A DNA stretch of 64,000 nt from Panax quinquefolius (GCA_020205615.1 CM035167.1:138460568-138524567), one strand, 5' to 3'; shown: positions 38,007-49,474, counted from the first letter of the stretch. Numbers and translations: made by a program. Notes: generated by a model from the sequence alone, not told the origin.

Positions 38007-39164
38007 ATGGCATCCGAGAATGTTGAGAATAAGAATGGAGCACGGAGAGGCTGCTGATTCTCCACGGATCAATAATCGGGACAATGTGCAACAGGATGAC
38101 GATAATCCTCCCGTAAACAACAACACCGAGCGATCAATCGATTTAACGACGCAGTGCGTTTAAAAAGTTTTTAGAATTCATGCAACATCAGGCGAAAGCG
38201 ACTTCTGTCCAAAACGTAGGTGAAAACACGGAAAACTCTCGGGCGGTCACCGCTAAACAATTCAAGGAGCTGGGACCACCGGAGTTTAAGGGAGAGCCAA
38301 AACCACTTCTGGCGGAAGCATAGATAAAGCAGATTACCAAGATATTTGATGTCTTGGGATGCTCCGAGGAGCAAAAGGTTCCTTTTGCCGCCTTTATATT
38401 CTTGCGAGAAAGGACATGGTGGGAATTCCAGAAGCGTACTCAACTTCTTGATCTTGAAGATATCTTGGGAGAAGTTTCAGAGGAGGCATTCAACGACAAA
38501 TACTTTCCGAAAGTATTCGCCATAATGAAGGAGGTGTAGTTTATCAAGTTGGAACAAAACAATATGACCGTGTCATAATACGAGGCAAAATTTGCGGAGT
38601 TATCACGGTTTGCGTCCCACTTGGTGGATAATGAAGAGAGAATGGCGCGAATGTTTTTAAGAGGTTTGAAGCCAGAGATACGTCAACATCTTATTTCTCA
38701 TAAACTGTGTTTTTATTCAGATGTTGTAAATAGGGCTCAGTTAGTGGAGCGCGATAACGAGTCAACGTAACTAAAAGAGAGCAAAAGCAAAATTATAATA
38801 TCAAATGAGAGTAGTCGTGAGCGGTGACAACAAGCGTGGAGGGAATCAACAGGCCAGATATGGTAACCACTTCGGTGGTAATCAGGGCCAAAATAATAAG
38901 AATGGACATTTCAAGAAAAGGAGATTCAACAATGATGGAAAGACGTCAGCACCAGCACCTGTTGTTAAGGAAGGAGAAGGACCACCTATTATATGCTTCA
39001 AATGCGGAGGAGAGGGACACATCGGTTCGAATCGCGCCGTCATAATCAAAGCATGTTATAATTGTGGAAGAGAAGGTCACTTAGCTCGATTTTGTCGTTT
39101 CATCAAGACAAATTCAACTAGGATGGAGGCACCAAAGGTCATCCTGCATAAACCAAAGCCGTAG
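38007..39164 (+). pseudogene. Element A gag remnant with zinc knuckles
   Basis: Starting ATG GCA TCC GAG, the frame stops after 16 codons. Further pieces are recognisable as retrotransposon gag: IKQITKIFDVLGCSEEQKV, FIFLRERTWWEFQKRT, YEAKFAELSRFASHLVDNE and FLRGLKPEIRQHLISHK. Two CCHC knuckles follow at about 38994-39096: CFKCGGEGHIGSNR, in which the last Cys is lost, and CYNCGREGHLARFC, intact. In-frame TAG and TAA codons replace expected Trp, Glu and Gln codons. It lies just upstream of the solo B LTR. Confidence 0.85.
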
Positions 39165-40606
39165 AGTTTAAAGAGAGCGTTTTTTTCTCGTGACGAGGAA
39201 CCTGAATAAAATTATCACGGGTAAGTTAATCATAAGCTCTTGCGAAGTCTATACCGTGTTAGATACCAGTTCTACCTGTAAGACCCCGAAATTTTTTTAA
39301 ATAAAAAGGAATTTCCTTTATTTATTATTTTGAAATAGTAAGGGTTGATTTGATTAATGTGGATAGTTAAGGATTAAATATGCAAATATTTCAAAATAAG
39401 CAAGTGGTTATAAAATATTCATTGTTGTCGGGGAATATTCGTTTGGTCGGGAATATTCGTACGACGGCGCAGCCATGTGTGGACCCCATAACGGAAAGCG
39501 ATTGGATGAAGAAAACGACAAATATAAGTTGTTTTTAAATAACTAGTAGCGTAGTTATTCACAGATTATCTTGTTGGAATACCCGGTGGTTAAAACACAC
39601 TAATACGCGTTGTTGAACAAGAAGATACCAGTATTGCACCAATTATTGATTCTTACGAAGAAGGCACTACTCAATAATGGTTACACTGATAATTATTGTT
39701 CGAAGATTTTATTGAGTTAATAATTCACTGCGTTGATATTTTATATCATTGTTGTTTGATAATTGTCATTACACACGATTATCTTTCATTATCGAAGCAA
39801 TAATTCATATTATCTGAATAATATTATTAGATAACATTATTGGCAATGTCTAGAAAGTTCGTCTAAGGAGAGGTTTGGTCACCTAATCAATTGCGCAAGA
39901 TGAAAAAATTCTTATTGAAAGCCCCTTCTCTCTGAACCCGCACGGTTGTCAATATTGTGATTACGTAATATTATTTGTGAATAATTAATTATTGATTTAT
40001 ATGATGAGGAAAATATTGATTTTATGTGGATATAGATGGAGAAAATTTTAAAATGACAATTGTTGAAAATTAATATTTTATCTTTTTTCGATAAAATAAT
40101 TCATTTAAATATATTATTTTAATAATATATTAATGGTGATATTTTACAACGAATGTGGGATATATGAGTATCTGAGGAGGAAGAGTATTTTTGTTGCAAT
40201 AAATGTTTAAAACATGTTAAACATGTCGATTGGACCCCATTTATTGGATGAAATTTGATTATACCGTAAAATTGCCCGTTTGTGGATTTCGGTCAATTTC
40301 TGATTGGAATTTGAAAAATCTTTCTTCTGCAAAGTTGTAGAGAATTGAATTTCCTATAAAAACTCATGAGATTCGAATTTTTTTGATGAAAGGGCTATTT
40401 ATTATGAATTATTGAAGTTCCGAAGCTCCGAAATAATTGATTTTTGGAAGTTTAAAATATTTAAAATTAGAAAAACGTTTTTTCTTATTTTTTTCTAGAA
40501 GGTGGCATGTGTTTGATGGCTGAAATCAGATTCTAGACATGTGTAGAAAATAATATAATTATATTATTAATTTATTAAATTTTCTGCTTTGGTGTTAAAG
40601 AATTTC

Positions 40607-40614
40607 TATAAATA
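40607..40614 (+). promoter_or_regulatory. TATA box of solo B LTR
   Basis: TATAAATA in the context TTCTATAAATAGAAAG sits at the same place as in the B LTRs at 48004 and 54764. Confidence 0.55.
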
Positions 40615-41328
40615 GAAAGTCTTTAGGTTAGAATTGAAAATCACACCAGAAACTGAAGTTTTCTCTCTCTATATTATCGAGCGTATTCTTGTGAGTATTT
40701 TGAGTATACTTTGAGTATTGCTATACGGTGCAAGTCCAAGTCATAGCCTATATCCGGTGTTTCAATTTTTAAGATCTTGATCTTTCGAGGTGAGGATATT
40801 ATTTTTTTTCAGTAATGATATTATTTCTTCAATATCATTATCTTTGAAATGTTGATCTGAAGTTTTTATCAAATTTGGAACTTTTTCATGTCGGGGTTAC
40901 TATTCATGGGTTATTTATTCATGAGTTACTATTCACGAGTTCTTATTCATGAGTTCTTATTCACGAGTTCTTATTCACGAAAGTACTATTCATGAGAAGC
41001 GTGAAGATGTTTTTTGTGGAATTTCTATCTTTTGGTGTTTGAGTTACTATTCACGTATCGAGACTATTCACGATATCTGATGATTATTCATAGAAAAATA
41101 AAATTTCTTCTTTCGTCAAAACATCTATTCGGATACTAACTCGATCAGATCCATGTTTTGATCATTCTTGAATTTTACACCACTATGATTATTTTGAGGT
41201 ATTTTTGGGCGTGGATAAAACCAAGTACTTAATCCTTAATCCTTAATCCTTGTCATTTTGTTTCTTTGGATTCATTTCTTAAAAATATTTTTCATCATCC
41301 TCGGTCTTAAATGATGATATTATTGAAT

Positions 41329-41519
41329 ATCTTTGGCTCAGTAGTGCAAAGATGAATGATTTCGAAGAATATCTTTGGCCCAGTAGTGCAAAGATGAGCA
41401 GTGTTGAGATGAACATGATCGATTGATTAATATCTTTGGCACCGTAGTGCAAAGATGAGCAGTGTTTAAATGAACATGATTAATCGATGAATATCTTTTG
41501 GCACTGTAGGTGCAAAGAT
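41329..41519 (+). repeat. Four-unit hairpin array in solo B LTR
   Basis: Units at 41329-41353, 41371-41395, 41432-41456 and 41493-41519 have a perfect 7 bp stem, ATCTTTG with CAAAGAT. The loops are GCTCAGTAGTG, GCCCAGTAGTG and GCACCGTAGTG, plus one variant with extra bases. Spacers between units differ, so the hairpin itself is the conserved part. Equivalent arrays lie in the two B element LTRs. Confidence 0.8.
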
Positions 41520-42091
41520 GAATATTTGATTCCAGATGCATATTGATTGATGTTCTGAGGATAAAATATTGATGATGGATCGTTAAATTCATAGATTATA
41601 GTAGATTTCATTCTCTACGTAACTCTTCTTATGAATTATTATTTCCATTGCGAATATTGATCCGAAACTTGTTGTCTATTGTATTCTATCGATTTTTCCT
41701 GTTGAAGACTAACGATAATTTGTTGTATATTATCTTAGTCATAATATTCTTTCTTGGGCTAGTTGAGCTCACCCTTTTCCTTGTTGTTCCATTTTTTCTT
41801 CTCGGGAGGCGAGAATGTAGCGAAGTACTTAGTCGGGGTATGGAATGAAGGTTCTGTAGAGAGTTGTTTAGTAGTCCTCACCATTTTGTAAAATAATGAA
41901 TCAATAATTATGATGGGGATTTATTTGCGTGTGGATATTGTCTAGAAGACAATATTATATTTAAACTCATTAAATATATATTGTCGTATTTCACACGACA
42001 TTTGTATTATTGAAGTTGTAGTTTGCTTCTTGTACCATGTATTTGGCGACTCAGAATGGGTGTTGTGTATACCTATTTTGGGGGCGTCACA

Positions 42092-42740
42092 CTACCCACT
42101 CTTTTATTTCACCTAGTTGTGTTCAACGTTTGAATTTTACTCCGAAGAAGTTAAACTTTGACTTATTGGTTGAAACTTCGTTAGTAGAGAGCCTTCGTTA
42201 TCGCTTACTATTTTTAAATCTTGTTTAATTCAAATAAACATTTTCACGTTACTGTCGATCTTATCTTTTTGAAAATATTTGCCTTTGATGTGATTTTGAA
42301 TCAATTAGTTAGCTACTCATCATGCTTTTCGTAAGGTTGTTAGCTTTTATATTTATAACAACCCCTGTTATACCTAATTCAAAGTAACCAAACCCTAAAG
42401 TTAATCATTGTCATATCAAGTCATAAGTAAAGAGCCCCGAACCTTTCGTTGTTGACTTCCTTGTGTGGAATGCAATAGAAGCCGGACTTTTCTAAGAGGC
42501 AACATCGTGAATGAAGATGGCAAGTTTATAGGTATCATTGTGAGGTGCTTATCTAGGTTAAGGGATAGAAGTCATGGTTGGTATCAATGTGATGTACTAT
42601 CCAAGTCTTGGATGAGAGTCGCAGTTTTGAATGATATTTCTATTATTAATAAATTTTCTGGCGTATTCTTGAAGACTTCTTAGCCTACTTAGAGCGTGAA
42701 ATCGAATTTTGTATTGACCCCAGTACAAAAACCCATTTCT
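42092..42740 (+). pseudogene. Element A protease and RT N-terminus remnant
   Basis: After the solo LTR, HSFISPSCVQRLNFTPKKLN and FDLLVETSLVESL match the start of a gypsy aspartic protease. Around 42630-42735, INKFSGVFLKTS and PVQKPIS match the sequence just before the RT core (usual VNEFxDVFPEDLPG ... GTxPIS). The RT palm, RNase H and integrase that should follow are missing. The region passes directly into LTR-like sequence. Confidence 0.65.
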
Positions 42741-42769
42741 TAAACCCTCAAATATTTCTTCAACTAAAA

Positions 42770-44930
42770 GGATCTGATTACGTGGATTATGATGAAAGTC
42801 ATAATAAAAGCATTGGACTAATGAAAATCATGGGTATACGTGGTATTAGTAAGTGTTATAATGAGTTATGTTGGTTAGTATGTGAAAACATGAAAGTTTC
42901 TTAGAAATCACAAAGAGTTGAAAATCAGATTTTGGTGAAAAACGTAACATGAAATTCAATAGACTATATCTCCTATTATATTTTGAATTTTTGAATGTGG
43001 TCAAGTCCTAGAGTTAGATCTATGAGTTACCTAACTAATCCAAGTGGAATTACTGGAAAAGGTGTTGTAGATTTTAGTGTGGACTGATTTTAGCAAAGGA
43101 GTACAAAGCTGCAAAAACCGAAAAAGCTGCTGCCATGATTTTAGAGGGCCTGTTTCGGCCACTTAAATTATGAGAAAAATTCTGGCCTTTTGGAACATGA
43201 AATTATATGGTATAAAGTACCTCCTATCCAAAAATGAGCTCATTCTGACTTAAAATGAGCAAGTTATGACTATTTCAATATTTAGGTTTTTCCGACGAAA
43301 AACACTATAACCGGAGTTCTATAACTCCGATGACCATGAAATTTAAACTGGAGGCTCACGTTAACATGTGTAAGGTCCTGCCAAGATTTGGGAATTTTGG
43401 AGTTAAACTTGAGGTAGCTAATTTCTTAAGGAATTAATTAGAAATTGATTTTTGAAAAATAGTAAATGAATTTTAAAAAAATTAGAAAAATATATTTTCA
43501 TTATGGGACTATATTATGCTAAATCCCGAAAAAAAATATTTTGGGACTGATTTGGTATTTTCATGAAAATAGTTTAGTTACAAACATATGAGTTAAATAT
43601 GTTATGTGAAGTAACAAAGTTGAAAATAGAATTTTATGGCTAGAGGATCCTATATAGAGTATATGCATATTTTTTGATGAGGATTTGATAATTGGTGATG
43701 ATATCTTATGAGTATGGCATTTTGAATGATTAAATGCATTATATGGTAAAATCGTAAACAATTGAGATAAATTGTTTATAAATTTAAGAAGTGATTAAAA
43801 TATTGTTGTAATATTAATGATATTAGATTATGAGATTATTAAGTGATTGATAACATGGGGATATTCTTGAATCTCGGATAAATTATATTATAAATGTTTA
43901 ATATTTATCCTTTATCTCATTTGATTGATTCTTTATATCATTATCCTCGTGTTTATATTATGTTGAAAGTCATCTACATGGCTGTAGTGCATAGATGGAC
44001 TTGGTATGATTATGACCAGGGATTGTTCGGTATAATCATAACCGTAATTGAAAACACGATTATCTTTGGCCGTAGTGCATGGATAATTTGTGGTCGTGAT
44101 ACTAATGAATACACGATTATCTTTGGTAGTAGTGCATGGATAATTCGTGGTCGTGATACTTAATGAATACACGATTATCTTTGGCCGTAGTGCATGGATA
44201 ATTTGTGGTCGTGATACTAATGAATACACGATTATCTTTGGTCGTAGTGCATGGATAATTTGTGGTCGTGATACTAATGAATACACGATTATCTTTGCAC
44301 GTAGTGCATGGATAATTCGTGGTCGTGATCTTAATGAATACACGATTATCTTTTGGTAGTAGTGCATGGATAATTTGTGGTCGTGATACTTAATGAATAC
44401 ACAATTATCTTTGGCGTAGTGCATGGATAATTTGTGGTCGTGATACTAATGAATACACGATTATCTTTGGTAGTAGTGCATGGATAATTTGTGGTCGTGA
44501 TACTTAATGAATACACGATTATCTTTGGTAGTAGTGCATGGATAATTCGTGGTCGTGATCTTAATGAATATCCTTGGCACGTAGTGCGGGGATGATTCGA
44601 TGATATGAATTAATTATTGAAATGTGTCTCAAAGAATGAAATATTAATTCACGGATGTGGTAAAAGTCATCTTTGGTCAGTAGTGCATTGATAGATTTGG
44701 TATGATTATGACCAAGGATTATTGGTATAATCATGATCAGTAATTGAAAACACGAATATCCTTGGCGATTGGTGCATGGATAATTCGTGGTCGTGATACT
44801 ATTAAGTCGCTGCGTCTCAAAGATTATTGGTTTTCTAAATTGTATATCTTTGCTTTCAGTAGTGCAAAGATGAATTGATATCTTTAGCCGGATTGCGAAG
44901 ATGAATTTAATATTTTTTTACGATAAAGGT
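42770..44930 (+). repeat. Third LTR-like block (family C) inside element A
   Basis: This non-coding block resembles neither pol nor the A or B LTRs over most of its length, but its second half follows the A LTR plan (TTATCCTCGTGTTTATATTATG, then GGC...GTAGTGC hairpins and TATGATTATGACC words). The first half has words typical of long plant LTR leaders (TATAACTCCGATGACCATG). I infer a decayed LTR of a third related family. No clear ends or target duplication were found. Confidence 0.5.
44055..44570 (+). repeat. Tandem array, nine units of 56-59 bp
   Basis: Units start at about 44055, 44112, 44170, 44227, 44284, 44341, 44400, 44456 and 44514. Each contains CACGATTATCTTTGG, a GTAGTGCATGGATAAT core and GTGGTCGTGATAC. 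CACGATTATC can pair with GATAATTCGTG (one bulge), so every unit can form a hairpin around the GTAGTGC loop. The open frames that cross the array are by-products of the periodicity. Confidence 0.9.
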
Positions 44931-44995
44931 ATTCAAGGTATCCTCACCTCTTATCATACCAGGTACGTACCCTAATTTCGAGGGCGAAATTCCAT

Positions 44996-45007
44996 AAGGA
45001 GGGGAGA
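44996..45007 (+). promoter_or_regulatory. Polypurine tract of element A
   Basis: AAGGAGGGGAGA sits 1 bp before the 3' LTR start TGTGAGACC. It is the expected primer site for plus-strand DNA synthesis. The sequence just upstream (TATCCTCACC ... TTTCGAGGGCGAAATT) matches the end of pol in element B. Confidence 0.8.
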
Positions 45008-45008
45008 T

Positions 45009-46490
45009 TGTGAGACCCCAGATTTTATCAATAATGATTTAAATTTTGTCGAAATAATTTTTTAATATTATGGTGTGAATTTAAGATAATATTATAGTTG
45101 TGGGTAGTATTTATAAATTTTGCAAAGTATGCAAGTGGTTATATTATATTCGATTGGTCGGGGAATATTCGGTTTAGCAGGGAATATTCGTACAACGACT
45201 CAATCATTGGTGGACCCCTATTAGCGTAATTATTGTCGGATCGAGAAAACGACAAAAATATTTTATTGAAATAACGGCGGAAGTTTTACAGATTGATGAT
45301 CTTGTTGAACTACTCGGTAGTAAAAGTACGATGAATACGTGTGGTTGCATAAGAAGCACACGGTATTGATTATTGATGCTTATGTGAGAAGTCACTCGGT
45401 TTGATTCCATTATTGTCGATTAACAATATGAATTATTATAGCGATAATGATGTTTTGTTTTATTCGCATTATTAACGTAATAAAAGCGAAACATCTTTTA
45501 TATAAAATGTAATACTTTATTAAAGTTATTCTATAAATAGAATATATTATATTTTATTATGCATAGTGTTTGCATAGTAGTGTTTTGTATAGTGTTGCGT
45601 AGTGTTTGCATAGTAAAATGTTTTATATAAATAGAATATATTATATTTTATTTAAAAGATTTTGCTTTAAATATGGACCGTCAGATTAAAAGTAAATCAA
45701 TACGGACCGTTCATGGATTAATTACTATGCATTCTATTTTCCTATAAATAGAAGCTCATTCCTTCATTATTTTCTTACGAATTCTTTGAAACTCTAGAAA
45801 GAGAAATTATAGAGAGAAGCTATAGAGAGAAAATCTATATAGAGAAAGAAGAAGAGTATTCTCGCTACTTCACTTTGCCAATATTCATTTCTTCTAAGGT
45901 AGGGAATATTATTTGTTGTATCTCGTAAGGGTGTTATTCTTTCTTATTCATGAAGAGAACTTCATTATTCCATTCATTATTATTACATTGGAATAACTTT
46001 TGTAAAAGTGGCATACCCTATACATAACTCAGATACGCATGGCGTACCCCTATACTTGGTGAAATCCTTATATTATTCCATTCTTATTTATTCTGGTTGG
46101 AATAACTTTGTATCTGTGGAATCCCCTATACTTGGTGATCTTCTTACATTATTCCATTCTTTATTATTACGTTGGAATATCACATGCGTGTGTTTTACAG
46201 GACACAGTTCCATTGTTTATTATTCCGCATTTATTATTACATTGGAATATCTCACATGCGTGTGTTTTACAATGGGACTGGTTCCATTGTTTATTATTCA
46301 AGCATTTATTATTCGGTTGGATCATCCCTGTGATTGTGAATTTCACCGACTGGTTAGATTATTATTATTCATTGGAATAACTTTCATCATGCTAAATCCG
46401 CATGCACATGGTGATTTCTTTTGTTATTCCATTCTTTATTATACCCGGTTGGTTAAAACTTTGACTTCTATACTCCATGAAATTAGTGGA
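45009..46490 (+). repeat. Element A 3' LTR, truncated
   Basis: It matches the 5' LTR from TGTGAGACCCC up to CATGAAATTAGTGGA. At that point the A LTR sequence ends and the duplicated host flank begins (GATTTTAATT). GA at 46489-46490 is shared by both sides. TATAAATA lies at 45743-45750. About 950 bp of LTR are missing. Confidence 0.85.
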
Positions 46491-46664
46491 TTTTAATTTT
46501 ATTTTTAGTATATAGTTAGTGTTGTTTTTATACAATATTAAATAAAAAAAAATATAATAATATTTATCACTACATCTATCTTATTAAAAGAATTTTTAAT
46601 GTATTTTTTATTTTATTTTTAGTAATAATATTTGTCGTTTTTATTGTAAATAATTATACTTAAG
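46491..46664. repeat. Host flank, copy 2, left part
   Basis: This is a near copy of 34808-34984, differing by a few substitutions and homopolymer lengths. It ends in TTAAG (46660-46664), which is repeated at 56225-56229 on the far side of the B element. Confidence 0.85.
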
Positions 46665-48003
46665 TGTAAGACCGAAATTTTTAAATAAAAAGGAATTTCC
46701 TTTATTTTGAAATAGTAAGGTTGATTTGATTAATGTGGATAGTTAAGGGTTAAATACGTAAATATTTCAAAATAAGCAAGTGGTTATAAAATATTCATTG
46801 TTGTAGGGAATATTCGTTTGGTCGTGAAATATTAAATCTTGTCGGGGAATATTAAATGCGACGGTAGCTTGACAGTATATGTGGGCCCCATAACGAAAAG
46901 CGATTGGATGAAGAAAGCGACAAATATAAGTTGTTTTTAAATAACAGGCGTAGTTGTTTTAGTATTATCTTGTTGGAATACCCGGTGGTTAAAACACACA
47001 ATATGGCGTTGTTGAGCAAGAAGCTTTGCGGTATTGCACCAATTATTGATTCTTACGTGAAGGCACTACTCAATAATGGTTACGATAATTCATCGCTCAA
47101 AGTATTTTATTGAGTTAATAATTCTTTGCGTTGATATTTTATATTCTTTGTATTTTTGATAATTGTCATTACACATTATTTTTTATTATCGAAGCAATAA
47201 TTCATATTATCTGAATAATATTATTAGATAACATTATTGGCAATGTCTAGAAAGTTTTGTCTAAGGAGAGGTTGTCACCTAATTGCTTGCCAAGAGTGAA
47301 GAAATTCTTATTGGAAAGCCCCTCTTTCCAGGAGGCGCACGGTTGTCAATATTGTGATTACGTAATATTATTTGTGAATAATTAATTATTGATTCATATG
47401 ATGAGGAAAATATTGATTTTATGTGGATATAGATGGAGAAAAATTTTAAAATGACAATTGTTGAAAATTAATATTTTATCTTTTTACGATAAAATAATTC
47501 ATTTAAATATATTATTTTAATAATATATTAGCGGTGATATTTTTACAAATAATGTGGGATATATGAGTATATGAGGAGGAAGAGTATTTTGTGGCATTAA
47601 ATGTTTAACACATGTTTTGTGTGTTGGTGGACACAATTATTAATAGAAATTTGATTATAGCTTGTAAAATCACTTGTTTGTGGATTTCGGTCAATTTCTA
47701 TTTGGAATTTGGAAAAACTTTCTTCTGCAAAGTTGTAGAGAATTGAATTTCCTATAAAAACTCATGAGATTCGAATTTTCTGATGAAAGGGCTATTTATT
47801 ATGAATTATTGAAGTTAGAAGCTCAAAATAATTGATTTTGGGAGTTTAAATTATTTTTGTTAAGAAAAACGTTTTTTGTTTTTTTTGGACATCATTAACA
47901 TGTGTGGCTGGTGTTTTGACCAAAAGGTGGGCTAAGGAAAATTTGTATAATTATATTAATATTATATTAAATTTTTTACGCTTTGGTGTTCAAAGCATTT
48001 TCC

Positions 48004-48011
48004 TATAAATA
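48004..48011 (+). promoter_or_regulatory. TATA box of element B 5' LTR
   Basis: TATAAATA in the context CCTATAAATAGGG lies about 1.34 kb into the LTR and is conserved in all three B LTRs. The hairpin array is about 720-900 bp downstream and should be transcribed. Confidence 0.6.
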
Positions 48012-48722
48012 GGGTCTTAGGTTAGAATTGAAAATCACACTTGTAAAGCTGAAGTTTCTCTCTATTCTCTCTCGATATTTTGGCGTATTCTTGTGAGTAT
48101 TTTGAGTATACTTTGAGTATTGCTAGGCGGTTGCAAGTTCCTTCAAACCTTATACCCGGTATTCAAGCTAGAAATCTTGATCTTTCGAGGTAAGGGATAT
48201 TATTTTTTGTAATGATATTATTTCTTCAATATCATTATCTTTGAAATGTTGATCGAAGTTTTTATCAAATTTGAAACTTTTTCATGTGGGGTTCTTATTC
48301 ATGGGTTCTTATTCATGAGTTACTATTCACGAGTTCTATTCATGAGTTTCTTATTCACAGTCTTATTCATTGAAGCGTGAAGATGTTTTTGTGGAATTTC
48401 TATCTTTTGGTGTCGAGTTCTTATTCACGATATCTGACTTTATTCACGATATCTGACTATTCACGATATCTGGTCTTATTCAATAGAAAAATAAAATTTC
48501 TTCTTTTCGTCAAAACATCTATTACGGATACTAACTCGATTGTATCCATGTTTTGATCATTCTTGAATTTTACACCACTATGATTATTTTTGAGGTATTT
48601 TGGGCGTGGATAAAACCAAGTACGAATCCTTAATCCTTAATCCTTGTCATTTTGTTTCTTTGGATTCGTTTCTTTAAAAATATTTTTCATCATCCTCGGT
48701 CTTAAATGATGATATTATTGAA

Positions 48723-48912
48723 TATCTTTGGCTGTAGTGCAAAGATGAATGATTCTGAAGAATATCTTTGGCTGTAGTGCAAAGATGAGCGTCGGTGTTG
48801 AGATGATGAATTCGATTGATTAATATCTTTGGCCTGTAGTGCAAAGATGAGCAGTGTTTAAATGAACATGACTAAGTGATGAATATCTTTGGCTGTAGTG
48901 CAAAGATGAATA
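48723..48912 (+). repeat. Hairpin array in B 5' LTR
   Basis: Four units with ATCTTTG/CAAAGAT stems and GC(C)TGTAGTG loops, spaced about 40-70 bp, equivalent to the array at 41329-41519. Confidence 0.8.
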
Positions 48913-49462
48913 TTTGATTCGAGATGTATATTGATTGATGTTACTGAGGGATAAAATATTGATGATGGATTTATTAAATTCATAGATTATAGTAGATTTC
49001 ATTCTCTACGTAACTCTTCTATGAATTATTATTTCATTCGCGAATATTGATCCGAAACTTGTTGCCTATTGTATTCTATCAGATTTTTTCCTGTTGAAGA
49101 CTAACGATAATTTGTTGTATATTATCTTAGTCATAATATTCTTTCTTGGGCTAGTTGAGCTCACCCTTTTCCTTGTTGTTCCATTTTTTCTTCTCGGGGA
49201 GGCGAGAATGTAGAAAGTCTTAGTCGGGGTATGGAATGAAGATTCTAGAGAGAGTTGTTTAGTAGTCCTCACCATTTTTGTAAAATAATGAATCAATAAT
49301 GTGATGAGGATTTATTTGAGTATAGATATTGTACAGAAGATAATATTTGTATTCAAACTCACAGTTTTTCTTGTTGTAATAATAAAGTTGTAGTTGTTTA
49401 CGTACCATGTATTTGGCGACTCGAGAATGGGTGTTGTGTATACCTATTTTGGGGCGTCGCGG

Positions 49463-49474
49463 TTAATATCGAGC
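49463..49474 (+). promoter_or_regulatory. Primer-binding site of element B (degenerate)
   Basis: TTAATATCGAGC sits at the position of TTGGTATCGAGC in element A. It is a mutated Met-tRNA-type site, which would weaken priming. Confidence 0.5.

Larger units (their letters stand above)
39277..42091 (+). mobile_element. Solo LTR of family B inserted in element A
   Basis: A 2,815 bp LTR starts TGTAAGACCCCGAAATTT and ends GGGGGCGTCACA. It is flanked by CTACC at 39272-39276 and 42092-42096, a 5 bp target duplication. Its sequence matches the two LTRs of the B element at 46665-56224. There is no internal region, so an LTR-LTR recombination removed the rest. The related pol sequence in element B near 50910 reads GGTTCTACCCATTCTTTTAT without an insertion and serves as the empty site. 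Confidence 0.9.
35389..46490 (+). mobile_element. Element A: Tekay/Del-like Ty3/gypsy retrotransposon, truncated 3' LTR
   Basis: The order is 5' LTR (35389-37822), Met-tRNA-type primer-binding site, gag, protease/RT remnant, polypurine tract and 3' LTR (45009-46490). This is a gypsy-type LTR retrotransposon on the plus strand. The LTR starts TGTGAGACCCCAGAT and its complete copies end GGGGCGTCACA or a variant. LTRs of about 2.4 kb and the gag type fit the Tekay/Del chromoviruses. Gag is full of stops, RT is nearly absent, and a solo B LTR (39277-42091) interrupts the internal region, so the element cannot be autonomous. The first about 190 bp of the two LTRs are essentially identical, implying recent insertion. 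The 3' LTR stops at 46490, about 950 bp short. Confidence 0.85.
46665..49461 (+). repeat. Element B 5' LTR
   Basis: 2,797 bp, starting TGTAAGACCGAAATTT. It includes a TATA box at 48004, short TTATTCATGAG/TTCACGAG repeats at about 48295-48480 and the GTAGTGC hairpin array at 48723-48912. It is nearly identical to the 3' LTR; most differences are small indels. Confidence 0.88.

Noticed and set aside
39028..39045. GGTTCGAATCGCGCC, similar to a tRNA T arm
   Set aside because: It lies in the gag zinc-knuckle coding sequence and has no matching tRNA arms.
43933..44424. A 163-codon open frame on the minus strand with repeated IIVYSLVSRPQIIHALRPK-like units
   Set aside because: It is the translation of the 56-59 bp tandem array, whose period of about 57 bp is divisible by three; no start context or family similarity supports a protein.
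44055..44570. Regularly spaced repeats resembling a CRISPR array
   Set aside because: The units are direct tandem repeats with no unique spacers, lie inside an LTR element of a plant genome, and have no cas genes nearby.
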